Origin: Clostridiales bacterium
GTDB taxonomy: Bacteria > Bacillota > Clostridia > Oscillospirales > Acutalibacteraceae
Assembly: GCA_024684435.1 (NCBI GenBank)
Contig: JAIKWV010000013.1
Span: forward strand, 62,001-126,000
Length of the DNA stretch: 64,000 bases
Direction of reading: 5' to 3'
Made by a program: the position numbers and the translations under genes. The notes beneath the pieces are model-generated. The model ran no database searches. It was not told the DNA's origin and was given only the letters and a program-made list of their open reading frames with translations. Shown here one piece after another: positions 37,782-45,408 of the stretch (its first letter is position 1; every line of letters starts with the position of its first letter).

Positions 37782-39569
37782 TTATTTCTTGCTTATAGCG
37801 TTAAAGTTACAATTTTCCATACATGCGCCGCACTTGATACATACCGAAGGATCAATGGTGTGCGGGTTCTTGACGGTACCTGAGATAGCGCCTACGGGAC
37901 AGGCTCTTGCGCACTTGGTACAGCCCTTACATTTTGCGGGATCGATCACATAGTTGAGCAGAGCCTTACATACGCCTGCGGGGCACTTCTTGTCCACAAC
38001 GTGGGCGATGTATTCGTCTCTGAAGAACTTGAGGGTGGCAAGCACCGGGTTGGGCGCTGTCTGACCAAGACCGCAAAGAGAATTCTGCTTGATGTAATAA
38101 GCAAGCTCCTCAAGCTTGTCAATATCCTCCAGCGTGCCGTTGCCGCTGGTGATCTTTTCAAGGAGCTCCATCATGCGCTTTGTACCGATACGGCAGGGTG
38201 AGCATTTGCCGCAGGACTCGTCAACAGTGAAATCCAGGAAGAACTTCGCGATATCCACCATACAGTTGTCCTCGTCCATTACGATAAGTCCGCCGGAACC
38301 CATCATGCAGCCGATGGCTGTAAGGTTGTCGTAGTCGATGGGGGTGTCGATAAGGCTTGCTGGGATACATCCTCCGGAGGGACCGCCTGTCTGCGCGGCC
38401 TTGAACTTCTTTCCGCCGGGAATACCGCCGCCGATGTCCTCGATGACCTCACGGAGCGTTGTGCCCATGGGGATCTCAACAAGTCCGGTGTTTTTAATCT
38501 TGCCGCCTAAAGCGAATACCTTTGTGCCCTTTGAGCGTTCGGTACCCATTGAGGCGAACTGCTCAGCGCCGTGGAGAAGTATCTGAGGAATGTTTGCAAA
38601 GGTCTCAACGTTGTTTTCGGTGGTGGGTTTGCCGAACAGACCCTTTACCGCCGGATAGGGAGGACGGGGACGGGGTTCGCCTCTGTTGCCCTCGATGGAT
38701 GTCATAAGCGCTGTCTCCTCGCCGCAAACGAAGGCGCCGGCGCCCAGACGGATATGAAGATCGAAATCAAAACCTGAATCAAAAATATTCTTGCCAAGCA
38801 AGCCAAGCTCTTTAGCCTGACCGATGGCGATCTCAAGACGTTTAACAGCTATGGGGTACTCCGCGCGGACGTAGATGTAACCCTCGGTAGCGCCTGTGGC
38901 ATAACCGCAGATGGTCATTGCCTCGATGATGGCGTGGGGGTCGCCCTCAAGAACGGAACGGTCCATGAACGCGCCGGGGTCGCCCTCGTCGGCGTTACAT
39001 ACGACGTACTTCTGGTCAGCCTGATTCTTGGCTGTGAATTCCCACTTGAGACCGGTGGGGAATCCGCCGCCGCCTCTGCCTCTCAGACCTGAATCCTTGA
39101 CTACCTTGATAACGTCGGCTGGAGTCATTTCCGTAAGGCACTTTGCAAGAGCCTGATAGCCGTCCATCGCTATGTATTCGTTTATGTTTTCGGGATCGAT
39201 AACGCCGCAGTTGCGAAGCGCTATTCTGTGCTGCTTTTTGTAGAAATCTGTCTCATTCAGGGACTTAGCCATATTGAGGCTGCTGTCCTCTTTGTAGATA
39301 AGACGCTTGACCGGACGACCCTTGAGCAGGTGCTCCTCAACGATCTCGGGAACATCTTCCACCTTTACTCCGCAGTAGAAGCAGCCCTCGGGGTAGACGA
39401 TCATGATAGGACCGATTGCGCAGAGACCGAAGCAGCCGGTTTTGATGACCTTGATCTCTTCGGCAAGGCCCGCCTCTGCGATGGAATCTTCGAGAGCCTT
39501 GATGATTTCCAAGCTGTTTGAGGAGGTACAACCGGTACCGCCGCAAACAAGTACATGGGCACGATACAT
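37782..39569 (-). CDS. hndC: NuoF-like flavin subunit of the hydrogenase (HndC type)
   Basis: 595 residues. N-terminal thioredoxin-like [2Fe-2S] domain (VCGGTGCTSSN ... TGCFGLC), then the FMN/NADH-binding NuoF core (GRGGGGFPTGLKWEFT, GAGAFVCGEETALMTSIEG), SLBB, the Cys region CGKCSPCRIGT, and C-terminal two-cluster ferredoxin (CKGCTKCARACPVGAI, CIKCGACMENCNFNAI). It passes electrons between NADH, ferredoxin and the catalytic subunit. The gene for the catalytic subunit follows after 19 bases. The subunit set fits an electron-bifurcating hydrogenase; bifurcation itself is inference. Confidence 0.92.
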   Translation of the reverse strand: MYRAHVLVCGGTGCTSSNSLEIIKALEDSIAEAGLAEEIKVIKTGCFGLCAIGPIMIVYPEGCFYCGVKVEDVPEIVEEHLLKGRPVKRLIYKEDSSLNMAKSLNETDFYKKQHRIALRNCGVIDPENINEYIAMDGYQALAKCLTEMTPADVIKVVKDSGLRGRGGGGFPTGLKWEFTAKNQADQKYVVCNADEGDPGAFMDRSVLEGDPHAIIEAMTICGYATGATEGYIYVRAEYPIAVKRLEIAIGQAKELGLLGKNIFDSGFDFDLHIRLGAGAFVCGEETALMTSIEGNRGEPRPRPPYPAVKGLFGKPTTENNVETFANIPQILLHGAEQFASMGTERSKGTKVFALGGKIKNTGLVEIPMGTTLREVIEDIGGGIPGGKKFKAAQTGGPSGGCIPASLIDTPIDYDNLTAIGCMMGSGGLIVMDEDNCMVDIAKFFLDFTVDESCGKCSPCRIGTKRMMELLEKITSGNGTLEDIDKLEELAYYIKQNSLCGLGQTAPNPVLATLKFFRDEYIAHVVDKKCPAGVCKALLNYVIDPAKCKGCTKCARACPVGAISGTVKNPHTIDPSVCIKCGACMENCNFNAISKK

Positions 39570-39587
39570 AAGTTTAATCCTCCTAAA

Positions 39588-39959
39588 TTATTTGGCGATT
39601 GCGCCTATTGTGTATTCTTCAACCACATTGCCGTTGACAATGTGGTCATTTACGACCTTTGCGACCTTGTCGGCTGTCATTTTAACGTATGTTACCTTTT
39701 CCTCGCCGGGGATGAACACCTCAACGATGGGCTCATACTGGCACATGCCGATGCAGCCTGTCTGAGAAACGCTTACACCGTCAAGCTTACGGCGGGCGAC
39801 CTCGTTAACGAACTCGTTGAGCACCGGGCGGGCGCCTGCCGCGATACCGCAGGTAGCCATGCCCACGACTATGCGCTTAAGCTCCGTGTTATCATCTCTG
39901 ACAGTCATTGTTGACTTAGCTTTTTCTCTGATAGCGTTTAATTCAGCTAATGATTTCAT
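39588..39959 (-). CDS. hndB: Thioredoxin-like [2Fe-2S] ferredoxin subunit (HndB type)
   Basis: 123-residue protein with the four-Cys thioredoxin-like ferredoxin pattern: MATCGIAAGA, then VSQTGCIGMCQYEPIVEV. Clostridial hydrogenase operons carry this small subunit next to HndC, where it forms part of the electron path. 18 bases separate it from hndC, 19 from the ATPase gene. Confidence 0.88.
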   Translation of the reverse strand: MKSLAELNAIREKAKSTMTVRDDNTELKRIVVGMATCGIAAGARPVLNEFVNEVARRKLDGVSVSQTGCIGMCQYEPIVEVFIPGEEKVTYVKMTADKVAKVVNDHIVNGNVVEEYTIGAIAK

Positions 39960-39978
39960 AAAACTTATTCATTCCTTT

Positions 39979-40521
39979 CTATTGGAGTAATAATTCCGTT
40001 TGTTCCTTAAAGTATTCGTTCATCCACTCGACCACATCGGGAGTATCTAAAGGCACATCCCCCAGTATTTCTTTCAACTCCCGGGTATCAAGGGCAAACT
40101 CTTTACCGTCTATACGGTAGGTGAACCGGAAATCCCTGTCGGTATTCATCGTTATCAGGGTGATCACCGTGGAGCGTATATCGCCCAAAGGGGTAAAATC
40201 AATACTGCCGGTGTTGAAATGTGTGGTCACTCGGGTGCCTTCACCCAGCTTTGAATATATTTCAAAGCTGCCCCCCGTCTGCTCCGCCGCCATTTTGAAC
40301 AGCGGGATCCCCATGCCCACCTTTCTGGTGGTCCTGGTGGTAAAAAACGGATCCGTGATGCTTGCGGTCTGTTCCTCGGACATGCCCTTGCCGTTATCAT
40401 ATATGCCAATGAGCAGATCTCCGGCGGTTCTGTCTTCCACAAGCTCTATTTCAATAAGTGAAGCACCTGCTGAAATCGAATTCTGGGCAATATCCAGAAT
40501 GTTGAGAGACAATTCACGCAT
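39979..40521 (-). CDS. GHKL (histidine-kinase-like) ATP-binding protein in the hydrogenase operon
   Basis: 180 residues with a HATPase_c domain and no kinase dimerisation or receiver domain. N-box LDIAQNSISAGA, G1 IYDNGKGMSEEQ, G2 region RKVGMGIPLFKMAAEQTGGSF, then a C-terminal ~60-residue domain. Related proteins are found in the same operon position in many clostridia between HndA and HndB. Their role is not established; an anti-sigma or redox-linked regulator has to be considered. 5 bases after the hndA stop. Confidence 0.82.
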   Translation of the reverse strand: MRELSLNILDIAQNSISAGASLIEIELVEDRTAGDLLIGIYDNGKGMSEEQTASITDPFFTTRTTRKVGMGIPLFKMAAEQTGGSFEIYSKLGEGTRVTTHFNTGSIDFTPLGDIRSTVITLITMNTDRDFRFTYRIDGKEFALDTRELKEILGDVPLDTPDVVEWMNEYFKEQTELLLQ

Positions 40522-40526
40522 ATTGA

Positions 40527-41024
40527 TTATGCCATGTACTTGTCCAGTATGCCGTCCACCTGGCTCGGGTCAAGTCTGCCGTAAACGTCGTCGTTTACCA
40601 TCATGACCGGAGCAAGTCCGCAGGCTCCTATGCAGCGGCAGGCCTCTATTGAGAACTTACCGTCGGGTGTGCATTCACCGGGCTCAATACCCAGCTTCTC
40701 GCAAATCTTGGCAAGTACGTCCTTTGAGCCCTTGACATAGCAGGCTGTTCCGAGACATACAGAGATGCTGTACTTACCGCTGGGCGACAGCGCGAACTGT
40801 GCGTAGAAAGTGGATACGCCGTAAACCTTTTCCAGTGGGATGTCCATACCCTCGGCAATCATGACCTGGACCTCAAAGGGCAGATAACCGTAAATAAGCT
40901 GAGCCTGCTGCATTACGTGCATAAGCAAACTCTTGTCATGCTTACTCTCGTTAATGACCTCTTTGAGACGGGCCTCTTGCTCAGGGGTTCCGTTGAACGG
41001 AATTTTGCTGATTTTCTTGACCAT
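40527..41024 (-). CDS. hndA: NuoE-like [2Fe-2S] subunit of the hydrogenase (HndA type)
   Basis: 165 residues, thioredoxin-like [2Fe-2S] fold. Ligands seen: CLGTACYVKGS and EACRCIGACGLAPV (Cys-x4-Cys, then Cys-x3-Cys). It relays electrons within the NADH-linked hydrogenase complex. AAGGAGG lies before the ATG at 41024. First gene of the operon, with a 301-base AT-rich control region upstream. Confidence 0.92.
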   Translation of the reverse strand: MVKKISKIPFNGTPEQEARLKEVINESKHDKSLLMHVMQQAQLIYGYLPFEVQVMIAEGMDIPLEKVYGVSTFYAQFALSPSGKYSISVCLGTACYVKGSKDVLAKICEKLGIEPGECTPDGKFSIEACRCIGACGLAPVMMVNDDVYGRLDPSQVDGILDKYMA

Positions 41025-41058
41025 TAATTGATTTCCTCCTTCACAAAAGAGACTTTTA

Positions 41059-41073
41059 TGTTAATAATTTACA
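41059..41073. promoter_or_regulatory. Candidate Rex-like redox operator
   Basis: TGTTAATAATTTACA is a near-palindrome resembling the clostridial Rex box (TTGTTAA-N4-TTAACAA) with differences in the outer bases. It is 35 bases before hndA. Rex senses NADH/NAD+, a fitting control for this operon. Confidence 0.3.
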
Positions 41074-41276
41074 CCAAAATTGAGCATAAACTATTGCATT
41101 GAATAGTAGTATAACATACTAACACAAAAAATGCTATAGTTTTTGTATATATAAATATCTCCATTTTTTATATTTATGTAATATTAACAAAATATCATAA
41201 TATTTTGTATATCATAATATCCAAAAATCTGTTGCGGACAATAGTCCTCCCACGTCCCGGGGCTTATACGTAAAAC

Positions 41277-41299
41277 GGGGACTGCCAAAGACAGTCCCC
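41277..41299 (-). terminator. Terminator after the SASP gene
   Basis: 8-bp perfect stem GGGGACTG/CAGTCCCC with a 7-base loop; minus strand continues GTTTTACG. 27 bases past the SASP stop. Confidence 0.8.
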
Positions 41300-41325
41300 A
41301 CAATGAATATACAGATTTATTGAGA

Positions 41326-41523
41326 TTATTTCATGCCCTTTTCGTAAGCCTCGATCATTCTCTTGACCATCTGGCCGCCGACAGAACCAGCCTCACGGGA
41401 GGTAAGGTTGCCGTTGTAGCCCTGCTTAAGGTTTACGCCTACCTCACTTGCAGCTTCCATCTTGAACTTATCAAGAGCCGCGCGAGCCTCGGGTACTACG
41501 TTATAGTTACCGCTCTTTGCCAT
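41326..41523 (-). CDS. Alpha/beta-type small acid-soluble spore protein
   Basis: 65-residue DNA-binding protein made late in the forespore; it coats and protects spore DNA and is degraded at germination. Seen: NYNVVPEARAALDKFKMEAASEVGV with the GPR protease target around EAASE, then GNLTSREAGSVGGQMVKRMIEAYEKG, the conserved glycine-bearing second half. Ribosome binding site GGAG lies 11 bases before the ATG. A dyad at 41564-41601 lies upstream. A partial second copy of the gene lies at 53009-53212. Confidence 0.92.
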   Translation of the reverse strand: MAKSGNYNVVPEARAALDKFKMEAASEVGVNLKQGYNGNLTSREAGSVGGQMVKRMIEAYEKGMK

Positions 41524-41563
41524 TACTTTTTCACTCCTTACGCAAATAAGATCATCGCGTTTG

Positions 41564-41601
41564 CAGTTATATTATTTGACGCTTTGAGGGAAATATAACT
41601 G
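41564..41601 (-). promoter_or_regulatory. Perfect 10-bp inverted repeat upstream of the SASP gene
   Basis: CAGTTATATT (41564-41573) and AATATAACTG (41592-41601) are perfect complements separated by 18 bases. It lies 41-78 bases before the ATG, where a sigma-G promoter is expected; CAAATAAT inside the spacer may be the -10. The same architecture is kept in the second copy at 53253. Confidence 0.55.
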
Positions 41602-41630
41602 TTAAGTTTTGCAAGGAATAAAGACAAAAT

Positions 41631-41661
41631 CATCCGGTTCGTTGATCTTCTGAACCGGATG
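41631..41661 (-). terminator. Terminator of the molybdopterin/tungstate operon
   Basis: 10-bp perfect stem CATCCGGTTC/GAACCGGATG, followed on the minus strand by ATTTTGTC, 25 bases past the MOSC gene. Confidence 0.78.
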
Positions 41662-41685
41662 TTTAAATATTATAATGTTGTATTT

Positions 41686-42120
41686 TTAAATCACGCTTAT
41701 CTCATCGCCCTCATACACAAGGCCGCCCTCTATGACCATGGCAAAGACGCCCTCTTTGGGCATAATGCACTGACCCACCAGCTTGCTGACGGCGCAACCT
41801 TCGTGGCACTCCTTGCCGATCTGGCTTATTTCTATCACGCACTCGCCCACTTTGAGCCTTGTACCCACCGGCAGGGTGTGCAGAGTTATGCCCTGGGTGG
41901 TGATATTCTCAGCAAAGGCGCCGTAGCAGAGGCCGTCTGTGCGCATACCTTTTGCCCTTTCAATACTCTCCTGTGCAAGCAGGCTTACCTGCCTGTGCCA
42001 TTTGCCTGCGTGGGCGTCCCCTTCAAAACCGAAATCCTTTATCATTTTGCCAGGGTTCACATAGGTCTTGGGCGTGCCCTTTGCCTTGCTTATGTTTATG
42101 GACAATACTTTTCCTTTCAT
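41686..42120 (-). CDS. MOSC domain protein
   Basis: 144-residue stand-alone MOSC (molybdenum cofactor sulfurase C-terminal) domain. Seen: GFEGDAHAGKWHRQVSLLAQESIER, YGAFAENITTQGI, KVGECVIEISQIGKECHEGCAV, with the conserved Cys in the last segment. Such proteins handle sulfur or bind molybdopterin-type cofactors; exact role unknown. GGAGGATAGTT precedes the ATG, and the moaA stop lies inside that element, so translation is coupled. Last gene of the minus-strand cofactor operon. Confidence 0.87.
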   Translation of the reverse strand: MKGKVLSINISKAKGTPKTYVNPGKMIKDFGFEGDAHAGKWHRQVSLLAQESIERAKGMRTDGLCYGAFAENITTQGITLHTLPVGTRLKVGECVIEISQIGKECHEGCAVSKLVGQCIMPKEGVFAMVIEGGLVYEGDEISVI

Positions 42121-42122
42121 AA

Positions 42123-43061
42123 CTATCCTCCAATCTTATTCATGGCATGGGAATTGGCGTAACCGCAGTTGAATTCGTGTCCCTTGGGCTTGGACATTAT
42201 GGCCGCTTTGACCACCTCAAGCAAATTGTCATCCGAACACCTGCGCAGGTCGATCACGTCATCGTGACCCAGGCAGAGCCTTACCTTGCCGTCGGAGAGC
42301 AGTCTTATCCTGTTGCAGTTGTCGCAGAATTTGTCGCTCACCGGTGTGATAAGCCCTATCCTGCCCCTGAAGCCCACCGCTTCGTAATACCGGGCCACGC
42401 TCTGCTCAAAGCCGGTCTTCTTTGACTGCACCGGTTTAAGGAACGGGAAACGTTCCAGTATCTCGTTGCCCTTTACGATCATTTTTTCGTTTTTTCCGGT
42501 ATCTGAAAAAGGCATTAACTCAATGAATCTGACGTCGATCTTTCTATCCTTCGCAAGCTCAATGAGCGACCCTGCCTGATCGTCGTTCTGCCCTTTTATC
42601 AGCACGGCGTTTACACGGATCTTAAGCTCTGCCCTCTCCGCCTCGTCAATACTCTCCAGCACCTGCGGCAGGCAGTCCCTGCCGGTGAGGAGCTTGTATT
42701 TCTCCCTGTCAAGGGCGTCAATGCTTATGTTTACCGCGCTCAAACCGGCTTTTTTAAGATCACCTGCGTATTTTTTAAGGTAAACTCCGTTGGTGGTGAG
42801 GACTAATTTTTCTATGCCTTGAATTTCCGATAAAGCGGAAACGATCTCGACAATATCCGTACGCAAAAGGGGCTCCCCTCCTGTTATGCGCACCTTGTTT
42901 ATGCCGCATTGAGCAAAGGCTTTTACGAAACGGGATATCTCGTCGACCGTCATTTCAGCAAGGTCAGGGCTACCCGAACCGCAGTAAAGGCAGTTCAGGT
43001 TGCACCGCTGGGTAACGGAGACCCGCAGATAGTTTATTTCCCTGCCGAAATTATCCTTCAT
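42123..43061 (-). CDS. moaA: GTP 3',8-cyclase MoaA (radical SAM)
   Basis: First step of molybdopterin synthesis: with MoaC it converts GTP to cyclic pyranopterin monophosphate. 312 residues. Radical SAM cluster C20-x3-C24-x2-C27 (QRCNLNCLYCG), SAM-binding GGEPLLR, and the second C-terminal cluster CDNCNRIRLLSDGKVRLC. The usual C-terminal double Gly is replaced by NKIGG at the very end, so the GG tail is kept. Starts 11 bases inside the end of moaC. Confidence 0.94.
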   Translation of the reverse strand: MKDNFGREINYLRVSVTQRCNLNCLYCGSGSPDLAEMTVDEISRFVKAFAQCGINKVRITGGEPLLRTDIVEIVSALSEIQGIEKLVLTTNGVYLKKYAGDLKKAGLSAVNISIDALDREKYKLLTGRDCLPQVLESIDEAERAELKIRVNAVLIKGQNDDQAGSLIELAKDRKIDVRFIELMPFSDTGKNEKMIVKGNEILERFPFLKPVQSKKTGFEQSVARYYEAVGFRGRIGLITPVSDKFCDNCNRIRLLSDGKVRLCLGHDDVIDLRRCSDDNLLEVVKAAIMSKPKGHEFNCGYANSHAMNKIGG

Positions 43062-43524
43062 TGTGATAATCCCCTCTTGTACCGCCGGTCTTGCTCAGGA
43101 GCTTTATCTCCTCTATGACGATGCCCCGGTCGACGGCCTTGCACATATCGTAGACGGTGAGCGCCGCAACGGACGCTCCTGTGAGAGCCTCCATCTCGAT
43201 ACCCGTTTTGTAGGTGCATCTTGCGGAGCATCGGATATACAGTTCATCCCGTCCGTTATTATCAAATTCGATCTTTACGCTCTCTATGGGTATATTGTGG
43301 CAGAGAGGGATAAGCTCGAAGGTGCGCTTTGCCGCCATTATACCTGCGACCCTCGCCGTTGCCAAAGCGTCGCCTTTTTTCAGCTTGTCTGAAAGCAGAA
43401 CTTCCAATGTTTCCGGCTTCATTTTGATTTTGCCGAAGGCTTCCGCGGTGCGGAGTGTAAAATCTTTTTCCCCCACGTCCACCATGATCGCCTCGCCTTT
43501 TTTGTTCAGATGTGTAAGCTCCAT
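43051..43524 (-). CDS. moaC: Cyclic pyranopterin monophosphate synthase MoaC
   Basis: 157 residues; partner of MoaA in cPMP formation. Seen: LTHLNKKGEAIMVDVGEK at the N-terminus, LIPLCHNIPIESVKIEF, and TGIEMEALTGASVAALTVYDMCKAVD with the catalytic Lys/Asp region. GGAGGG precedes the ATG. Two bases after the MoeA-PBP fusion gene. Confidence 0.95.
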   Translation of the reverse strand: MELTHLNKKGEAIMVDVGEKDFTLRTAEAFGKIKMKPETLEVLLSDKLKKGDALATARVAGIMAAKRTFELIPLCHNIPIESVKIEFDNNGRDELYIRCSARCTYKTGIEMEALTGASVAALTVYDMCKAVDRGIVIEEIKLLSKTGGTRGDYHNEG

Positions 43525-43525
43525 A

Positions 43526-45406
43526 TTATCCCTCCGTACTGTATCCGCCTATCTCGCCGAGCCTGCGTTTGAATTCACCGCTGCGGAGCACTTCAAAGAA
43601 AGCCTTGACCATGGGGCTGTCAACATACTCCCTGTCAACGAGAAAATCATATTCTTCATTGCAGATGGGAATAAAATCAAGGCCGTACATCTTTGCCGCG
43701 GAATAGATACCCAGGCCTGCGTCCGCGTTCCCTGCGGCGACCAGAGCCGCCACAGCCGTGTGGGTATAGAGCTCGTTGCGGTAGCCTTCTATCTCCTCCG
43801 GGGATATGCCGTATTTATTAAGAAGATAATCGAAAAGCACCCTTGTGCCCGCTCCCCTCTGGCGGTTCACATATTTGCAGCCCTTAAGGTCGGTGATGCT
43901 TCTTATGTTAAGCGGATTACCTTTTTTTACCATAAGGCCCTGAACCCTGCCCACGCCTTTTATCAGCACGGCGCCTGAGTCGGGAAAATTCCTTTCAACA
44001 TAGGACTTGTTGTACTCCCCTGTCTCACCGTCAAGCAGATGCACTGCGCCCATATGCGCCTGTTTATTTTTTATCGCGTTTATCGCGCCCATACTACCAA
44101 CGTGTGAGGAGATCACCGTAAAACCGCAGTTCTTTTTTTGCAGCATATCGGCTATCTCGTCAATTATGGGGTCGTGGCTCCCGGTTATTATGAGGGAACT
44201 TTCTATCTCGTTTTTATCCTTTAACAGGCGAACCGAAACGGTCTCCCCTGTTTCAATGCCCTCAAGATTTTGTGGGACTTCAAGAATCCCTGCCGCCTTG
44301 GTGAAGCTGGTTATTATCCCCGCTCCCCTGGGCAGGGGCACGGCAAAGAAATTATCCCCCAGCCTGCCCAATGCGACCCGGACATATTCTTTGTATTTCA
44401 GGGACGATACCACCCTTTTGGACAACACGGCTTTTATTGTCTCCGGCTTTTTGCCGGGTCTGTTATAACAAAGGTCAATAAGCGGTTTTACAAACTCCTC
44501 CATGACCACAATGGCGGAAACGGGATAACCCGGCAGACCTATTACAGGGGTGCTGCCTATCAAGCCCAGAACAGCGGGCTTGCCCGGCTTTGCCGCCACG
44601 CCGTGGACGATGACCTCACCCAGGCCGGAAATGATGGCGCTTGTATAGTCGTCCCTGCCGGCGGAGGAGCCTGCAAGCACAAGAACAGCGTCGCACTGTT
44701 CCGCCATATCCGAAACCGCAGCGGAGAGAAGCGCTTTTTTGTCCTTTACTATGCTGTGGATCTTGCAATCGGCTTTCCACTCCCTGAGCATGGCCGAAAA
44801 AATGGTGGAATTGAATTCTATTATCTCGCCCTTTTGGGGATCATCCGTTGGTTCAACTATCTCGTCCCCGGTGGGTATGATCCCGAAAACAGGCTGTTTT
44901 TTTACCTCAACTTTGAGCACGCCACCTGCGAGGAAAGCTCCGCACAGAGATGGCGTGACTACTGTGCCTGTAGGGGCTATCATATCCCCAAAACAGATAT
45001 CCTCCCCCACCTGGCGCACATTCTGCCAGGGAGCCACGGAGGAAATGAGCTTGACATAGCCCTTTTCGTCCTCGGTGACATCTTCGATCATTACCACCGC
45101 GTCGCAGTCCTCCGGCAGAGGATCGCCGGTATCCACTACGGTGTATCTATCCGGGGAAAGGATGGTAGGCTCCGCCTCGCAGGCGCCGTAGGTATCCTTC
45201 GCCCTGACCGCTATACCGTCCATGGCGGAGGCGTTGTAATGGGGGGAACAGATCTTTGCGTAAACCGCGTTTGCCAGCACCCTGCCGTGGGCGGCGGAAA
45301 CGGGAACGCTTTCGGTCTGAGCGCCAAAGCCCGATGAGGTGAGAGCGGAAAAATATTTTTCCCTCGCCTCGGTTATCTCCGTATTGTTAAGATAATTGTG
45401 TTTCAT
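43526..45406 (-). CDS. moeA: MoeA fused to a C-terminal PBP-like (molybdate/tungstate-binding type) domain
   Basis: 626 residues. Residues 1-405 are a MoeA domain (molybdopterin molybdenum/tungsten transferase) with SAMDGIAVRA, TGDEIVE, SAGRDDYT and GLPGYPVSA; from about 415 follows a periplasmic-binding-protein-like domain (IITGSHDPIIDEIADML, GSMGAINAI, QRGAGTRVLFDYLL, GNADAGLGIYSAA). The second domain has no signal peptide and works in the cytosol, probably to present or sense an oxyanion or ligand. GGAGG precedes ATG 45406; longer readings start inside the upstream moeA. Follows that gene directly. Confidence 0.9.
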   Translation of the reverse strand: MKHNYLNNTEITEAREKYFSALTSSGFGAQTESVPVSAAHGRVLANAVYAKICSPHYNASAMDGIAVRAKDTYGACEAEPTILSPDRYTVVDTGDPLPEDCDAVVMIEDVTEDEKGYVKLISSVAPWQNVRQVGEDICFGDMIAPTGTVVTPSLCGAFLAGGVLKVEVKKQPVFGIIPTGDEIVEPTDDPQKGEIIEFNSTIFSAMLREWKADCKIHSIVKDKKALLSAAVSDMAEQCDAVLVLAGSSAGRDDYTSAIISGLGEVIVHGVAAKPGKPAVLGLIGSTPVIGLPGYPVSAIVVMEEFVKPLIDLCYNRPGKKPETIKAVLSKRVVSSLKYKEYVRVALGRLGDNFFAVPLPRGAGIITSFTKAAGILEVPQNLEGIETGETVSVRLLKDKNEIESSLIITGSHDPIIDEIADMLQKKNCGFTVISSHVGSMGAINAIKNKQAHMGAVHLLDGETGEYNKSYVERNFPDSGAVLIKGVGRVQGLMVKKGNPLNIRSITDLKGCKYVNRQRGAGTRVLFDYLLNKYGISPEEIEGYRNELYTHTAVAALVAAGNADAGLGIYSAAKMYGLDFIPICNEEYDFLVDREYVDSPMVKAFFEVLRSGEFKRRLGEIGGYSTEG

Positions 45407-45408
45407 AT

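Larger units (their letters stand above)
41025..41325. other. AT-rich control region upstream of the hydrogenase operon
   Basis: No gene is seen. It holds an 8-bp dyad CAAAATAT-CATA-ATATTTTG (41188-41207), repeated ATATTATGATAT blocks, a possible minus-strand -10 (TATACT, 41108-41113) without a good -35, a Rex-like dyad at 41059-41073 and the SASP terminator at 41277-41299. Confidence 0.45.

Noticed and set aside
44270-45337. 355-codon open frame on the plus strand opposite the MoeA-PBP gene
   Set aside because: It is a shadow of moeA: the minus strand encodes all MoeA motifs, while this frame has no ribosome binding site and no recognisable domain.
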